Source: Cellulomonas flavigena DSM 20109 (GTDB lineage Bacteria > Actinomycetota > Actinomycetes > Actinomycetales > Cellulomonadaceae). From it: 64,000 bases of DNA. The DNA is taken from contig NC_014151.1 in NCBI RefSeq assembly GCF_000092865.1, positions 1,922,001-1,986,000 of the forward strand. Reading direction: 5' to 3'. Made by a program: the position numbers and the translations under genes. Positions 1-7,613 of this stretch are shown here, piece after piece (position 1 is the stretch's first letter; every line of letters begins with the position of its first letter). The notes below the pieces were generated by a model that was not told where the DNA came from, did not search any database, and was given only the letters and a program-made list of their open reading frames with translations.

Positions 1-168
1 CGCGACCGGGCCCGTGCCCGCTGCGAACGCCGCTACGGTCGCGGCGAGGGCCTCCGGTGTCGCGACGACCTCGGGGATCCCGTCGGCCGGCTCGAGCAGG
101 GGGACGACGGCCGGCGCCTCGGGCTGCTCGTCCGCGCCCGGGCCGCCCTGCGACGCCTCGACCTCCAT
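1..168 (-). CDS. rnd: Ribonuclease D, N-terminal part (cut by window edge)
   Basis: Only the first 56 codons are present; the gene continues beyond the left edge. The translation begins MEVEASQGG and then carries PLLEPADGIPEVV...LAAGTGPVA, which I recognise as the N-terminus of actinobacterial ribonuclease D, a 3'-5' exonuclease (DnaQ-like fold with HRDC domain) acting on tRNA and other structured RNAs. The exonuclease acid residues lie just beyond the edge and cannot be checked. The hexamer TACGGT ends 7 bases before the ATG, fitting a leaderless transcript. The neighbouring DUF3000 gene commonly accompanies rnd in actinobacteria, which supports the call. The assignment rests on a short stretch of sequence. 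Confidence 0.72.
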   Translation of the reverse strand, partial: MEVEASQGGPGADEQPEAPAVVPLLEPADGIPEVVATPEALAATVAAFAAGTGPVA

Positions 169-255
169 GGGCTCCACCGTAGGCGACGGTGGCAGCGCGT
201 CCGTGCAGGCGGGGCGCGCGTCGCGCGTGACGCGCCGCACGTGCGACGGCGCGTG

Positions 256-834
256 TCAGTCGATCATGCGGTTGCGGATCGCGATCGCCACGAGCTCGGC
301 GCGGTCGCCCGTGCCCAGCTTGCGCGAGATCCGTGCCAGGTGGCTCTTGACCGTGAGCGCGGACAGGCCGAGCTCCTCGCCGATGAGGCGGTTGGTCCGG
401 CCCTCCGCGACGCGTGCGAGGACGCTGAGCTCGCGCGCGCTGAGGTCGGCGGCGGGCTGCACGGGCGCGGGGGCGACGCGGGCGGGAGCCGCCGAGGTCT
501 CGGTGGTGCTGGCCACACCACCGCGCAGACCCCCGGAGAGCAGCGTGCGCAGCTCCTCGCGCCCGGCGCGGCGCGCCAGGACGACCACACGGTGGGCGCC
601 GCGCCGGCGCAGGGCGCGCACCAGCTGGTCGCCCTCGCCGTCGGAGATCTGGGTGACGACCACGCACATCGGGTGCCGGGCCGGGGGAGTCGCCGGCGGT
701 ACCCGCCGCGACGTGGGCAGGCCGGTGACGCCCGGCGCCCGACGGGCCGGGATGTCGCGGACGTCGCGTCGAAGAGGCTCGATGGTCACGTCCGGTGCAT
801 CGGCAGCGGCGGTCGCGGACTTGAGCCGGGGCAC
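256..834 (-). CDS. LuxR-type HTH transcriptional regulator
   Basis: A 192-residue protein whose last about 62 residues form a LuxR/GerE helix-turn-helix: LSARELSVLARVAEGRTN, then IGEELGLSALTVKSHLARI and SRKLGTGDRAEL. The N-terminal 120 residues are Ala/Pro/Arg-rich and show no convincing receiver domain (no clear acidic pocket or phospho-Asp), so it is a stand-alone DNA-binding protein or a degenerate response regulator. The start is GTG, nine bases after the DUF3000 stop, so the two genes are probably co-transcribed. The N-terminus is uncertain because it has no good ribosome binding site; a shorter protein starting further in is possible. The target genes are unknown. Confidence 0.7.
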   Translation of the reverse strand: MPRLKSATAAADAPDVTIEPLRRDVRDIPARRAPGVTGLPTSRRVPPATPPARHPMCVVVTQISDGEGDQLVRALRRRGAHRVVVLARRAGREELRTLLSGGLRGGVASTTETSAAPARVAPAPVQPAADLSARELSVLARVAEGRTNRLIGEELGLSALTVKSHLARISRKLGTGDRAELVAIAIRNRMID

Positions 835-843
835 GGCGGGCCG

Positions 844-1470
844 TCAGCGACGGGGGAGCGGGACGACGCCCTCGGGCAGCGGCGGCAGGCCCGCGGCGGT
901 GCACATCAGGGTGGACCAGGCGGTCAGGTGCGGTCCGAGGTTCTCGTCCCAGGAGGTCCAGGACGCGCGGATCTCGAGCTCGGTCTGCTCGTCGCGGCGC
1001 TCGAGCGCGCCGAAGCTCTGGGAGAGCACGCGCGTCACCGTGCCGCCCGTGGCGTGCGCGTCGACCCCCGCCGACGCGAGCGCGTCGTGGAACCACGACC
1101 ACGCGACCTCGGCCAGCAGCGGGTCGGCGCCGACCTCGGACTCCAGGCTGGCGCGCACGAGCGTGACGAGCCGGAAGGAGCCCTCCCACGCCTCCTGCCC
1201 CTCGGGGTCGTAGAGCACCACGAACCGGCCCGATGCGAGGTCGTCGGCTGCGACCGAGCGGCGCGCCGTGCGGACCTCGGCGGTGAGCGCGGCGGAGAAG
1301 GGTGCGATCCGTGCCGGTCCCGGCACCTCGTCCAGCACCACCTCGGGGCGAACGGGCACGCCGCGCAGCGATCGCAGCGCGCGGACGAACTCGGCGGGGA
1401 CGTCCTCGGGTCCGGCTGGGCTCACGCGCCCGAGCGTACGGGCGCCACCGTGCGTCTCGGTCCCCGGCAC
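844..1470 (-). CDS. DUF3000 family protein
   Basis: A 208-residue protein that I recognise as the actinobacterial DUF3000 family: FVRALRSLRG near the start, then RIAPFSAALTAEV, the FVVLYDPEGQEAWEGSFRLV block, WSWFHDALASAG and the final SWTSWDENLGPHLTAW block. Its biochemical role is unknown. It is soluble, with no membrane segment or signal peptide. Family members lie beside ribonuclease D, as here (one gene apart), hinting at a shared RNA-related function, but that is only association. The GTG at 1470 is used; an in-frame GTG at 1425 is an alternative, because TACGCT lies 7 bases before it (leaderless pattern) and conserved sequence begins only after it. Confidence 0.85.
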   Translation of the reverse strand: MPGTETHGGARTLGRVSPAGPEDVPAEFVRALRSLRGVPVRPEVVLDEVPGPARIAPFSAALTAEVRTARRSVAADDLASGRFVVLYDPEGQEAWEGSFRLVTLVRASLESEVGADPLLAEVAWSWFHDALASAGVDAHATGGTVTRVLSQSFGALERRDEQTELEIRASWTSWDENLGPHLTAWSTLMCTAAGLPPLPEGVVPLPRR

Positions 1471-1478
1471 GCCGACGT

Positions 1479-1504
1479 GGTGCGGGCCCGCACCGCACTA
1501 GGCT
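1479..1504. promoter_or_regulatory. Divergent promoter with 16-bp palindrome
   Basis: Between DUF3000 (minus) and gndA (plus) lies a perfect palindrome GGTGCGGGCCCGCACC at 1479-1494, directly followed by TAGGCT at 1499-1504, a good -10 hexamer for the plus strand. A transcript from there would give gndA a leader of about 110 bases. The position just upstream of the -10 is where an operator or activator site would sit. GC-rich palindromes arise by chance in such DNA, so the operator role is inference. Confidence 0.4.
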
Positions 1505-1619
1505 CGAGGACGCATCCGCACGCGTCCCGCGTGCCGGAGCCGGTGCGTGGGCGTCGTCCGCCGCACGGTTCCGGACGACGCCCGCCGCGTGCCCACCCGG
1601 CATGAAGGAGCGCTCTGTG

Positions 1620-3074
1620 ATGTCTGTCCCGTCGTCGGCCGTCGGCACCGCGCAGATCGGGGTCACCGGGTTGGCCGTCATGGGCCGCAACCTGGCGCGC
1701 AACTTCGCGCGGCACGGGTTCACGGTGGCCGTCCACAACCGGACCTTCGCGCGCACGCAGTCGCTCGTCGCGGACCACGCGTCGGACGGGACGTTCGTGC
1801 CGTCCGAGTCGATGGCGGACTTCGTCGCGTCGCTGGAGCGTCCGCGCAAGGTCGTCGTCATGGTCCAGGCCGGCGCGCCCACGGACGCGGTCATCGACGA
1901 GCTCGTCCCGTTGCTCGAGCCGGGCGACATCGTCGTCGACGCGGGCAACGCGCACTTCCCGGACACGGTGCGCCGAGAGGCCGCGCTGCGCGAGAAGGGC
2001 CTGCACTTCGTCGGCACGGGCGTGTCGGGCGGCGAGGAGGGCGCGCTCAACGGTCCGTCGATCATGCCCGGCGGCACGAAGGAGTCGTACGAGTCCCTCG
2101 GCCCGATCCTCGAGGCGATCTCGGCCAAGGTCGACGGCGTGCCGTGCTGCACGCACGTCGGCCCCGACGGCGCCGGCCACTTCGTCAAGATGGTGCACAA
2201 CGGCATCGAGTACGCCGACATGCAGCTCATCGCCGAGGCGTACGACCTGCTGCGCAGCGGCCTCGGCGCGTCCGCGCCGGAGATCGGCGAGGTCTTCGCC
2301 GCGTGGAACACCGGTGACCTCGAGTCGTTCCTCATCGAGGTCACCGCCGAGGTGCTCGCGCACACCGATGCCGCCACGGGCCGCCCGTTCGTCGACGTCG
2401 TCGCCGACGCGGCCGAGCAGAAGGGCACGGGGCGCTGGACCGTGCAGAACGCGCTCGACCTGGGCGTGCCGATCACGGGCATCGCGGAGGCCACGTTCGC
2501 GCGTGCGCTGTCCGGCTCGGCGCCGCAGCGTGCCGCCGCCCGCGGCGTGCTCCCGGCCGACACGCTCGAGTGGAACGTGCCCGACCCGGGCGCGTTCATC
2601 GAGGACGTGCGCCTGGCGCTGTACGCGTCGAAGGTCGTCGCGTACTCGCAGGGCTTCGACCAGATCGCCGCCGCGAGCGCGCAGTTCGGCTGGGACATCG
2701 ACCGCGGCGCGATGGCGCGGATCTGGCGTGGCGGCTGCATCATCCGCGCCAAGTTCCTCGACCGCATCACGCAGGCGTACGAGCGTGACGCGAACCTCCC
2801 GCTGCTGCTGGCCGACCCGTACTTCACGGCGGCCGTCGCCAACGGCGTCGCCGCGTGGCGCCGGGTCGTCTCGGCCGCGGCCGCGCACGGCGTGCCGACG
2901 CCCGCGTTCTCGTCGTCGCTCGCGTACTACGACGGTGTGCGGGCCGAGCGACTGCCGGCGAACCTCATCCAGGCGCAGCGCGACTTCTTCGGAGCGCACA
3001 CCTACCGCCGCACCGACCGCGAGGGCACGTTCCACACGGACTGGTCGGGCGACCGCTCCGAGCAGACCTGGTGA
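1620..3074 (+). CDS. gndA: 6-phosphogluconate dehydrogenase, decarboxylating
   Basis: A 484-residue enzyme of the oxidative pentose phosphate pathway that converts 6-phosphogluconate to ribulose 5-phosphate and CO2 while making NADPH. The N-terminal Rossmann fold starts GVTGLAVMGRNLARN, the substrate-binding block is GTGVSGGEEGALNGPSIMPGG, followed by the catalytic FVKMVHNGIEY and the family signature EQKGTGRWT. The length is that of the long, dimeric NADP-type enzyme. The ATG at 1620 has an AAGGAG ribosome binding site nine bases upstream; the reading frame is open further upstream but without conserved sequence. The stop overlaps the GTG of the next gene (GTGA), so three genes form one translationally coupled operon. 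Confidence 0.97.
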   Translation: MSVPSSAVGTAQIGVTGLAVMGRNLARNFARHGFTVAVHNRTFARTQSLVADHASDGTFVPSESMADFVASLERPRKVVVMVQAGAPTDAVIDELVPLLEPGDIVVDAGNAHFPDTVRREAALREKGLHFVGTGVSGGEEGALNGPSIMPGGTKESYESLGPILEAISAKVDGVPCCTHVGPDGAGHFVKMVHNGIEYADMQLIAEAYDLLRSGLGASAPEIGEVFAAWNTGDLESFLIEVTAEVLAHTDAATGRPFVDVVADAAEQKGTGRWTVQNALDLGVPITGIAEATFARALSGSAPQRAAARGVLPADTLEWNVPDPGAFIEDVRLALYASKVVAYSQGFDQIAAASAQFGWDIDRGAMARIWRGGCIIRAKFLDRITQAYERDANLPLLLADPYFTAAVANGVAAWRRVVSAAAAHGVPTPAFSSSLAYYDGVRAERLPANLIQAQRDFFGAHTYRRTDREGTFHTDWSGDRSEQTW

Positions 3075-4327
3075 GGCGCCGCACGGGGGCCCAGGTGCCC
3101 GTCACGGGCCTGCAGCCGGTCATCCTCGGCGGGGACGTCGGCGCGTACAGCCTCGCGCGGACGTTCCACGAGGCGTACGGGGTGCGCTCGATCGTGGTCT
3201 CGTCGGTCTCGACGGGCCTCGTGCGGCACTCGCGCATCCTCGACAACGTCGTGGAGCCCGGCATCGACGACGGCCCCACGGTGGTGCGTCGCCTGCGGGC
3301 GATCGCCGAGCAGCACCCGGGCACGCACCGGGTGCTGCTGGGCAGCGCCGACTGGCTGGTGCGCACGATCGTCGAGAACCGTGCGGAGCTCGAGGACCTC
3401 TACACGATCCCGTACGTCGACGTGGAGACGCTCGACAAGGTCACCGACAAGGTGCTGTTCGGTGAGCTGTGCGCACAGCTCGGCATCGACCACCCGGCCA
3501 CGGTCGTGCACGACGTGCAGGCCGGGGGCACGCCGGACACGTCCGCGCTGCGGTTCCCGGTGATCGCGAAGGCCGCGGACACCGCCGCGTACCATCTGGT
3601 CGAGTTCCCGGGGAAGAAGAAGGTCTTCACGGTCGCCACCCCGGAGCAGCTCACCGACCTGCTCGCGCGCGTGCAGGGGGCGGGCTACCAGGGTCGCTTC
3701 GTCGTGCAGGACCTCATCCCCGGCGACGACTCGGGCATGCGGATCCTCACGTGCTACTCCGACGCGTCCGGCACCGTCGTGTTCTCGGCCTTCGGTCACG
3801 TGCTGCTGGAGGAGCACACGCCCGGTGCGCTCGGCAACCCCGCGGGGATCGTCACCGGGCACGACGAGGAGATCGTCGCGCAGGCCGTGCGGCTCCTGGA
3901 GCACCTCGGCTGGACCGGGTACGCCAACTTCGACCTGAAGTACGACCCGCGCGACGGGCGCACGGTGTTCTTCGAGCTCAACCCGCGCCTCGGACGGTCC
4001 AACTTCTACATCACGGCCGGTGGGCGGAACACGGCCGAGCTGTACGTGCGCGAGCACGTCCAGGGTCTCGCGCCACTGCCCGACGGCGCGCCGAGGCACC
4101 TCGTCGAGCCGCACCTGTACACGGTCCTGCCGCGGTGGCTGCTGCGCCGGTACGTCGCCGACCCGGCGCTGCGCGCGCGCACGCGGGCGCTGGGCCGGGC
4201 CCGTCGGGTGACGAACCCGCTGTGGTACCGCGCCGAGACGAACCCCCGGCGCCTGGCGTACCTCGCGGTCGCCCAGCTCAACCAGGTGCGCAAGTACCAG
4301 CGGTACTACCCGAAGGGCGGCGCGTGA
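3071..4327 (+). CDS. ATP-grasp carboxylate-amine ligase, D-aspartate-ligase-like
   Basis: A 418-residue cytoplasmic protein of the ATP-grasp superfamily. The N-terminal part has PVILGGDVGAYSLARTFHEAYG; the ATP-grasp core includes IPYVDVETLDKVTDKVLF, FPVIAKAAD, GRFVVQDLIPGDDSGM and the metal-binding VFFELNPRLGRSNFY. Such ligases activate a carboxylate as acyl phosphate and join it to an amine. The GTG start overlaps the gndA stop, and the stop overlaps the start of an aspartate/glutamate racemase. In Enterococcus faecium a D-aspartate ligase of this superfamily and a racemase together build the D-Asp crossbridge of peptidoglycan; I infer the same role here (D-Asp or D-Glu onto an ornithine/lysine side chain). 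The substrate cannot be read from sequence. Confidence 0.75.
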   Translation: MRRRTGAQVPVTGLQPVILGGDVGAYSLARTFHEAYGVRSIVVSSVSTGLVRHSRILDNVVEPGIDDGPTVVRRLRAIAEQHPGTHRVLLGSADWLVRTIVENRAELEDLYTIPYVDVETLDKVTDKVLFGELCAQLGIDHPATVVHDVQAGGTPDTSALRFPVIAKAADTAAYHLVEFPGKKKVFTVATPEQLTDLLARVQGAGYQGRFVVQDLIPGDDSGMRILTCYSDASGTVVFSAFGHVLLEEHTPGALGNPAGIVTGHDEEIVAQAVRLLEHLGWTGYANFDLKYDPRDGRTVFFELNPRLGRSNFYITAGGRNTAELYVREHVQGLAPLPDGAPRHLVEPHLYTVLPRWLLRRYVADPALRARTRALGRARRVTNPLWYRAETNPRRLAYLAVAQLNQVRKYQRYYPKGGA

Positions 4328-5058
4328 GCGACGTCCCGCAGGAGCGCTCGAGGTCACGGGCCGAGGTCGGCGTCATCGGTGGCGTCGGCCCGGCCGCGAC
4401 CGTCTGCTTCCTCGACCTCGTCGTGCGGCACACGGCCGCCGAGCGGGACCAGGACCACGTCGACCTCGTCGTGCTGCAGCACGCGACGATCCCCGACCGC
4501 ACCGCGTACATCCTCGGCACCTCGGGCGAGGACCCGGGGCCGGTCATGGCTGCCGACGCCCGGCGCCTGGAGCGTCTGGGCGTCGGTTTCGTCGTCGTCC
4601 CGTGCAACACGGCGCACCACTTCACCGACGAGGTCGCCGCGGCCGTCGACGTGCCCGTGCTGAGCATCGTCGACGAGACGGTGGACGAGGTCGCGGCACG
4701 TCCGGGTGTCGCGCGCGTGGGCGTGCTGGCGACGAGCGGCACGCTCGCCGCGCGGGTCTACCAGCGTGCGATCGAGGCGCGGGGCCTGGAGGCCGTCGTG
4801 CCCGACGACGCCGACCAGGACGTCGTCATGGGCATCATCTACGACCAGGTGAAGGCCGGCCGGCCCGCCGACGTCGCGGCCCTGCACGCGGTCGCCGACC
4901 GGCTGCGGGAGCGGGGCGCCGACGTCGTCGTGCTGGGGTGCACCGAGCTGTCGGTCGTCGCGGCCGAGCACCGCCTGCTCGACGACGCGCGCTACGTCGA
5001 CTCGCTCGACGTGCTCGCACGCCGCACCGTCGAGCGCGCGGGGCACGCGCTGCGCTGA
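4324..5058 (+). CDS. Aspartate/glutamate racemase family protein
   Basis: A 244-residue PLP-independent racemase. Both catalytic cysteine motifs are visible: VVPCNTAHHF in the N-terminal half and VLGCTELSVV in the C-terminal half, with the family opening VGVIGGVGPAAT. It interconverts L- and D-aspartate or glutamate by a two-cysteine deprotonation mechanism. The GTG start sits in a GTGA overlap with the upstream ATP-grasp ligase, strongly suggesting that it supplies that ligase with its D-amino acid. Family members are typically 230-240 residues, matching this start. Aspartate is more likely than glutamate from the general look of the family, but I cannot decide substrate preference. Confidence 0.88.
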   Translation: MSDVPQERSRSRAEVGVIGGVGPAATVCFLDLVVRHTAAERDQDHVDLVVLQHATIPDRTAYILGTSGEDPGPVMAADARRLERLGVGFVVVPCNTAHHFTDEVAAAVDVPVLSIVDETVDEVAARPGVARVGVLATSGTLAARVYQRAIEARGLEAVVPDDADQDVVMGIIYDQVKAGRPADVAALHAVADRLRERGADVVVLGCTELSVVAAEHRLLDDARYVDSLDVLARRTVERAGHALR

Positions 5059-5095
5059 GCAGCGCCTCCCCGCGGCCCGGACGGCCGAGCCGGGC

Positions 5096-5581
5096 TCAGC
5101 CGAGCTCGCTGGTCCCCGAGTACAGGTGCAGCACCGGCACGTGGAGCTCGTCACGCGCCCGCGAGGCCCAGTCCGTGTGGAAGGTGTCCTCGACGACGTG
5201 CGGGTAGGTCACGACGACGACCTCGCGGACGCCCCCGCCGGCGACCGCGCTGCGCAGCGCCGGCAGCGGGTCGTCCTCGGTGATCTCGCCCGCCGCGCTG
5301 CGCCCGGCGGCCGCGAACGCCGCGACGCTGCCGGCGATCTGCTCGGCGGCGGTCTGGCGCGCCTCCGTGCGGCTCGGCTCGTGGCCGGTCGCCCGGTCCC
5401 ACGCCTCACGCAGCTCGCCCATGCTCAGGGCGTCCACGATCCACGGGACGAGGGGCCGCTCGGTGTCGGCGGGCACGAGCACCCGGTAGACGACGTCGTC
5501 GTCGGGGTGCAGGCCCACGATGTGGCGGACGTCGGACTCGGCGAGGGTGTCCTCGGTGAGGACGAGGATGGTGTCGGTCAC
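5096..5581 (-). CDS. Hypothetical protein, UspA-like fold possible
   Basis: A 161-residue acidic protein beginning VTDTILVLTEDTLAESDVRHI and containing VVVVTYPHVVEDTFHTDWASRARDELHVPVLHLY. The alternating beta strands and helices, and a C-terminal strand resembling a nucleotide-fold strand, recall universal-stress-like proteins, but the G-2x-G-9x-G(S/T) ATP motif of UspA is not evident. I do not recognise a firm family. It has no signal peptide or membrane segment. Its GTG start overlaps the stop of the upstream RibD-like reductase in a GTGA junction, so both are made from one transcript. It converges with the racemase gene, from which it is separated by 37 bases. Confidence 0.7.
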   Translation of the reverse strand: MTDTILVLTEDTLAESDVRHIVGLHPDDDVVYRVLVPADTERPLVPWIVDALSMGELREAWDRATGHEPSRTEARQTAAEQIAGSVAAFAAAGRSAAGEITEDDPLPALRSAVAGGGVREVVVVTYPHVVEDTFHTDWASRARDELHVPVLHLYSGTSELG

Positions 5582-6366
5582 GAGCCCGAGCCTATTGCCG
5601 AGCGGACCTCCCAGCAGGTCAGCAGCGTGTCGTCGGTCGCGCGCAGCAGGTGGCGCAGGCGCGCGCCGCGCGGTGCGGCGAGCGGCACGCCGGTCGCGGG
5701 GCGGCGTGCGTCCCCCGCGAGCAGCAGCGCGCTGGTCGTCAGGTGGAGCTCGTCGACGACGTCGGCCGCGAGCAGGTCCGCGAGCAGGCGCGGGCCGCCC
5801 TCGGCGAGCACGTGCGGCAGCCCCCGGGTGACGAGCGCGTCGACCGCGACGCGCAGGTCGGGGGAGTCGGGGTCGTCGTCCTGCGGGACCTCGAGCACGC
5901 GGTCGGTGCCGACCGTGGCACGGGCGCGGGCGGCGCCGGCGCGTCCGGTGACGACGAGCGGGCGGACCCCGTCCGGTGCCAGGTCGCCCGGCACGTCGCC
6001 CGACCGTGTGACGACGGCGAGCTCGATCCGGGCGTCGAACCCGGCGGCGGCCCGCGCGGCCCGCAGCCCGGCCGCGACCGGCAGCTCGCGGTACCCCTCG
6101 GCGCGCACCGTGCCGGCGCCGACGAGCACGACGTCGGCCAGCGCCCGCAGCACGGCGAACACGCGCCGGTCGGCCGCGGTCCCGAGGGACCCCGAGCGGC
6201 CGTCCGGGCCGGTCGCGGCACCGTCGATGCTCGCCACCATGTTGGCGCGCACGAGGGGGACGTCACGGTCGCGCGCCTGCAGCGCGAGCAGGTCCGGCTC
6301 GTGCGGGTCCTCGGGCAGCGCCCGTGTCGCGGGAACCAGCAGGTCGAGGTGCGGAGCGGTGGGCAC
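5578..6366 (-). CDS. Pyrimidine reductase family protein (RibD C-terminal domain)
   Basis: A 262-residue stand-alone RibD_C/dihydrofolate-reductase-fold protein. Recognisable blocks are PLVRANMVASIDGAATGPDGRSG, FAVLRALADVVLVGAGTVRAEGY and HVLAEGGPRLLADLLAADVVDELHLT, the NADPH and substrate regions of the riboflavin-pathway reductase. Stand-alone members are widespread in actinobacteria, often of unknown substrate; a role in riboflavin synthesis is possible but no other rib gene is here. The GTG start has TAGCCT 7 bases upstream (minus strand), suggesting its own leaderless promoter although the cys operon ends only 26 bases upstream. Confidence 0.85.
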   Translation of the reverse strand: MPTAPHLDLLVPATRALPEDPHEPDLLALQARDRDVPLVRANMVASIDGAATGPDGRSGSLGTAADRRVFAVLRALADVVLVGAGTVRAEGYRELPVAAGLRAARAAAGFDARIELAVVTRSGDVPGDLAPDGVRPLVVTGRAGAARARATVGTDRVLEVPQDDDPDSPDLRVAVDALVTRGLPHVLAEGGPRLLADLLAADVVDELHLTTSALLLAGDARRPATGVPLAAPRGARLRHLLRATDDTLLTCWEVRSAIGSGS

Positions 6367-6392
6367 GGACCCCAGGCTAGGGCGGGACGGCG

Positions 6393-7613
6393 TCAGGCGC
6401 GGGTCGAGCCTGCGGCCGGGCCGAGCGCCGCGGCCAGCGCCGCGACGTGCCCCACGACGATCACCGCGGGGTTGCGCACACCGCCCTCGGCCGCGCGTGC
6501 GGCGATGTCGGCGACGGTCCCCAGCGTCGTGCGCTGCGTCGGCAGCGTGCCCTTCTCGACGACCGCGACGGGCGTCGCCGGGTCCAGTCCGTGCGACACG
6601 AGCAGTGCCATGTGCTCGTCGAGCCGGCTGACGCCCATGAGCAGCACCAGCGTGCCGCGCAGGCGCGCCAGGGTCTCCCAGTCCGTGTCCGCGTCGTGCG
6701 CCGAGACGATCGTCACCTGCCGTGCGACGTCCCGGTGCGTCACCGGCACGCCTGCGGCGCCGGGCACGGCGATCGCGCTGGTCACCCCGGGGACGACCGC
6801 GACGTCGACGCCGGCCTCGAGGCACGCGGCGAGCTCCTCGCTGCCACGGCCGAGGACGAACGGGTCGCCGCCCTTGAGCCGCACGACGCGCTGACCGGCG
6901 CGCGCCCGCTCGACGAGCAGGGCGTTGATCTCGGCCTGCGTGAGGGTGTGCGCGTGGGGCGCCTTGCCGGCCTCGACCACCTCGACGTCGGGCTCGAGCT
7001 CGTCGAGCAGCGCGCGCGGGGCGAGGCGGTCGACGACGACGACGTCCGCCTCGGCGAGCGCGCGCCGCCCGCGCGTCGTGATCAGGCCGGGGTCGCCCGG
7101 CCCGCCGCCGACCAGGGTGACGTGCCCCGGCCCCGGCCGGCGGTGCCGCAGCGGCAGCGCACCGGTGTCGAGCTGCACCTGCAGCGCCGAGCGCAGCGCG
7201 ACCGCGCGGCGCGGGTCGCCGCCCGCGTTGACGGCGACCGTGACGTCGCCGGCGCGCGCGACCGCGGGCGTCCAGGCGGTCGACGCCGACGCGTCGTCGG
7301 CCCGCACGCACCAGGTGCGCGCCGCCTCGGCGTCGGCCGCGACCGCGTCGTCCGCGCGGCGCTCACCGGTGGCCGTGTGCACGAGCCACGCGCCGTCGAG
7401 GTCCCCGCGCACGTACTGCCTCGCGTGCCACGTGAGCGCACCGGTCGCGGCGAGGTCCGCGAGGTCCTCGCACAGCGCGGGCGCGACCACGTGCACGTCG
7501 CCACCGTCGGCGAGCATCCCGCGGGCGCGCCGTGCCGCGACCGGCCCGCCGCCGACCACCACGACCCGGCGCCCGGTCAGGTCGAGCAGCAGCGGGTGCT
7601 GCGGGCTGCTCAT
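6393..7613 (-). CDS. cysG: Sirohaem synthase: precorrin-2 dehydrogenase/ferrochelatase fused to uroporphyrin-III methyltransferase (copy 1)
   Basis: A 406-residue fusion. Residues about 1-160 form the NAD-binding Met8/CysG_N domain (RRVVVVGGGPVAARRARGML); residues about 170-400 form the SAM-dependent methyltransferase with VTLVGGGPGDPGLIT, GKAPHAHTLTQAEIN, RLKGGDPFVLGRGSEE and VVPGVTSAIAVPG. It turns uroporphyrinogen III into precorrin-2 and on towards sirohaem, the prosthetic group of the sulfite reductase at the head of this operon. The start overlaps the cysN stop (ATGA). A second, divergent copy lies in the nirBD operon (55746-57026), so each sirohaem enzyme has its own cofactor gene. Confidence 0.93.
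   Translation of the reverse strand: MSSPQHPLLLDLTGRRVVVVGGGPVAARRARGMLADGGDVHVVAPALCEDLADLAATGALTWHARQYVRGDLDGAWLVHTATGERRADDAVAADAEAARTWCVRADDASASTAWTPAVARAGDVTVAVNAGGDPRRAVALRSALQVQLDTGALPLRHRRPGPGHVTLVGGGPGDPGLITTRGRRALAEADVVVVDRLAPRALLDELEPDVEVVEAGKAPHAHTLTQAEINALLVERARAGQRVVRLKGGDPFVLGRGSEELAACLEAGVDVAVVPGVTSAIAVPGAAGVPVTHRDVARQVTIVSAHDADTDWETLARLRGTLVLLMGVSRLDEHMALLVSHGLDPATPVAVVEKGTLPTQRTTLGTVADIAARAAEGGVRNPAVIVVGHVAALAAALGPAAGSTRA

Noticed and set aside
5059-5095. Possible terminator between the racemase and the UspA-like gene
   Set aside because: Only short imperfect GC stems without a T-run; too weak in such GC-rich sequence.
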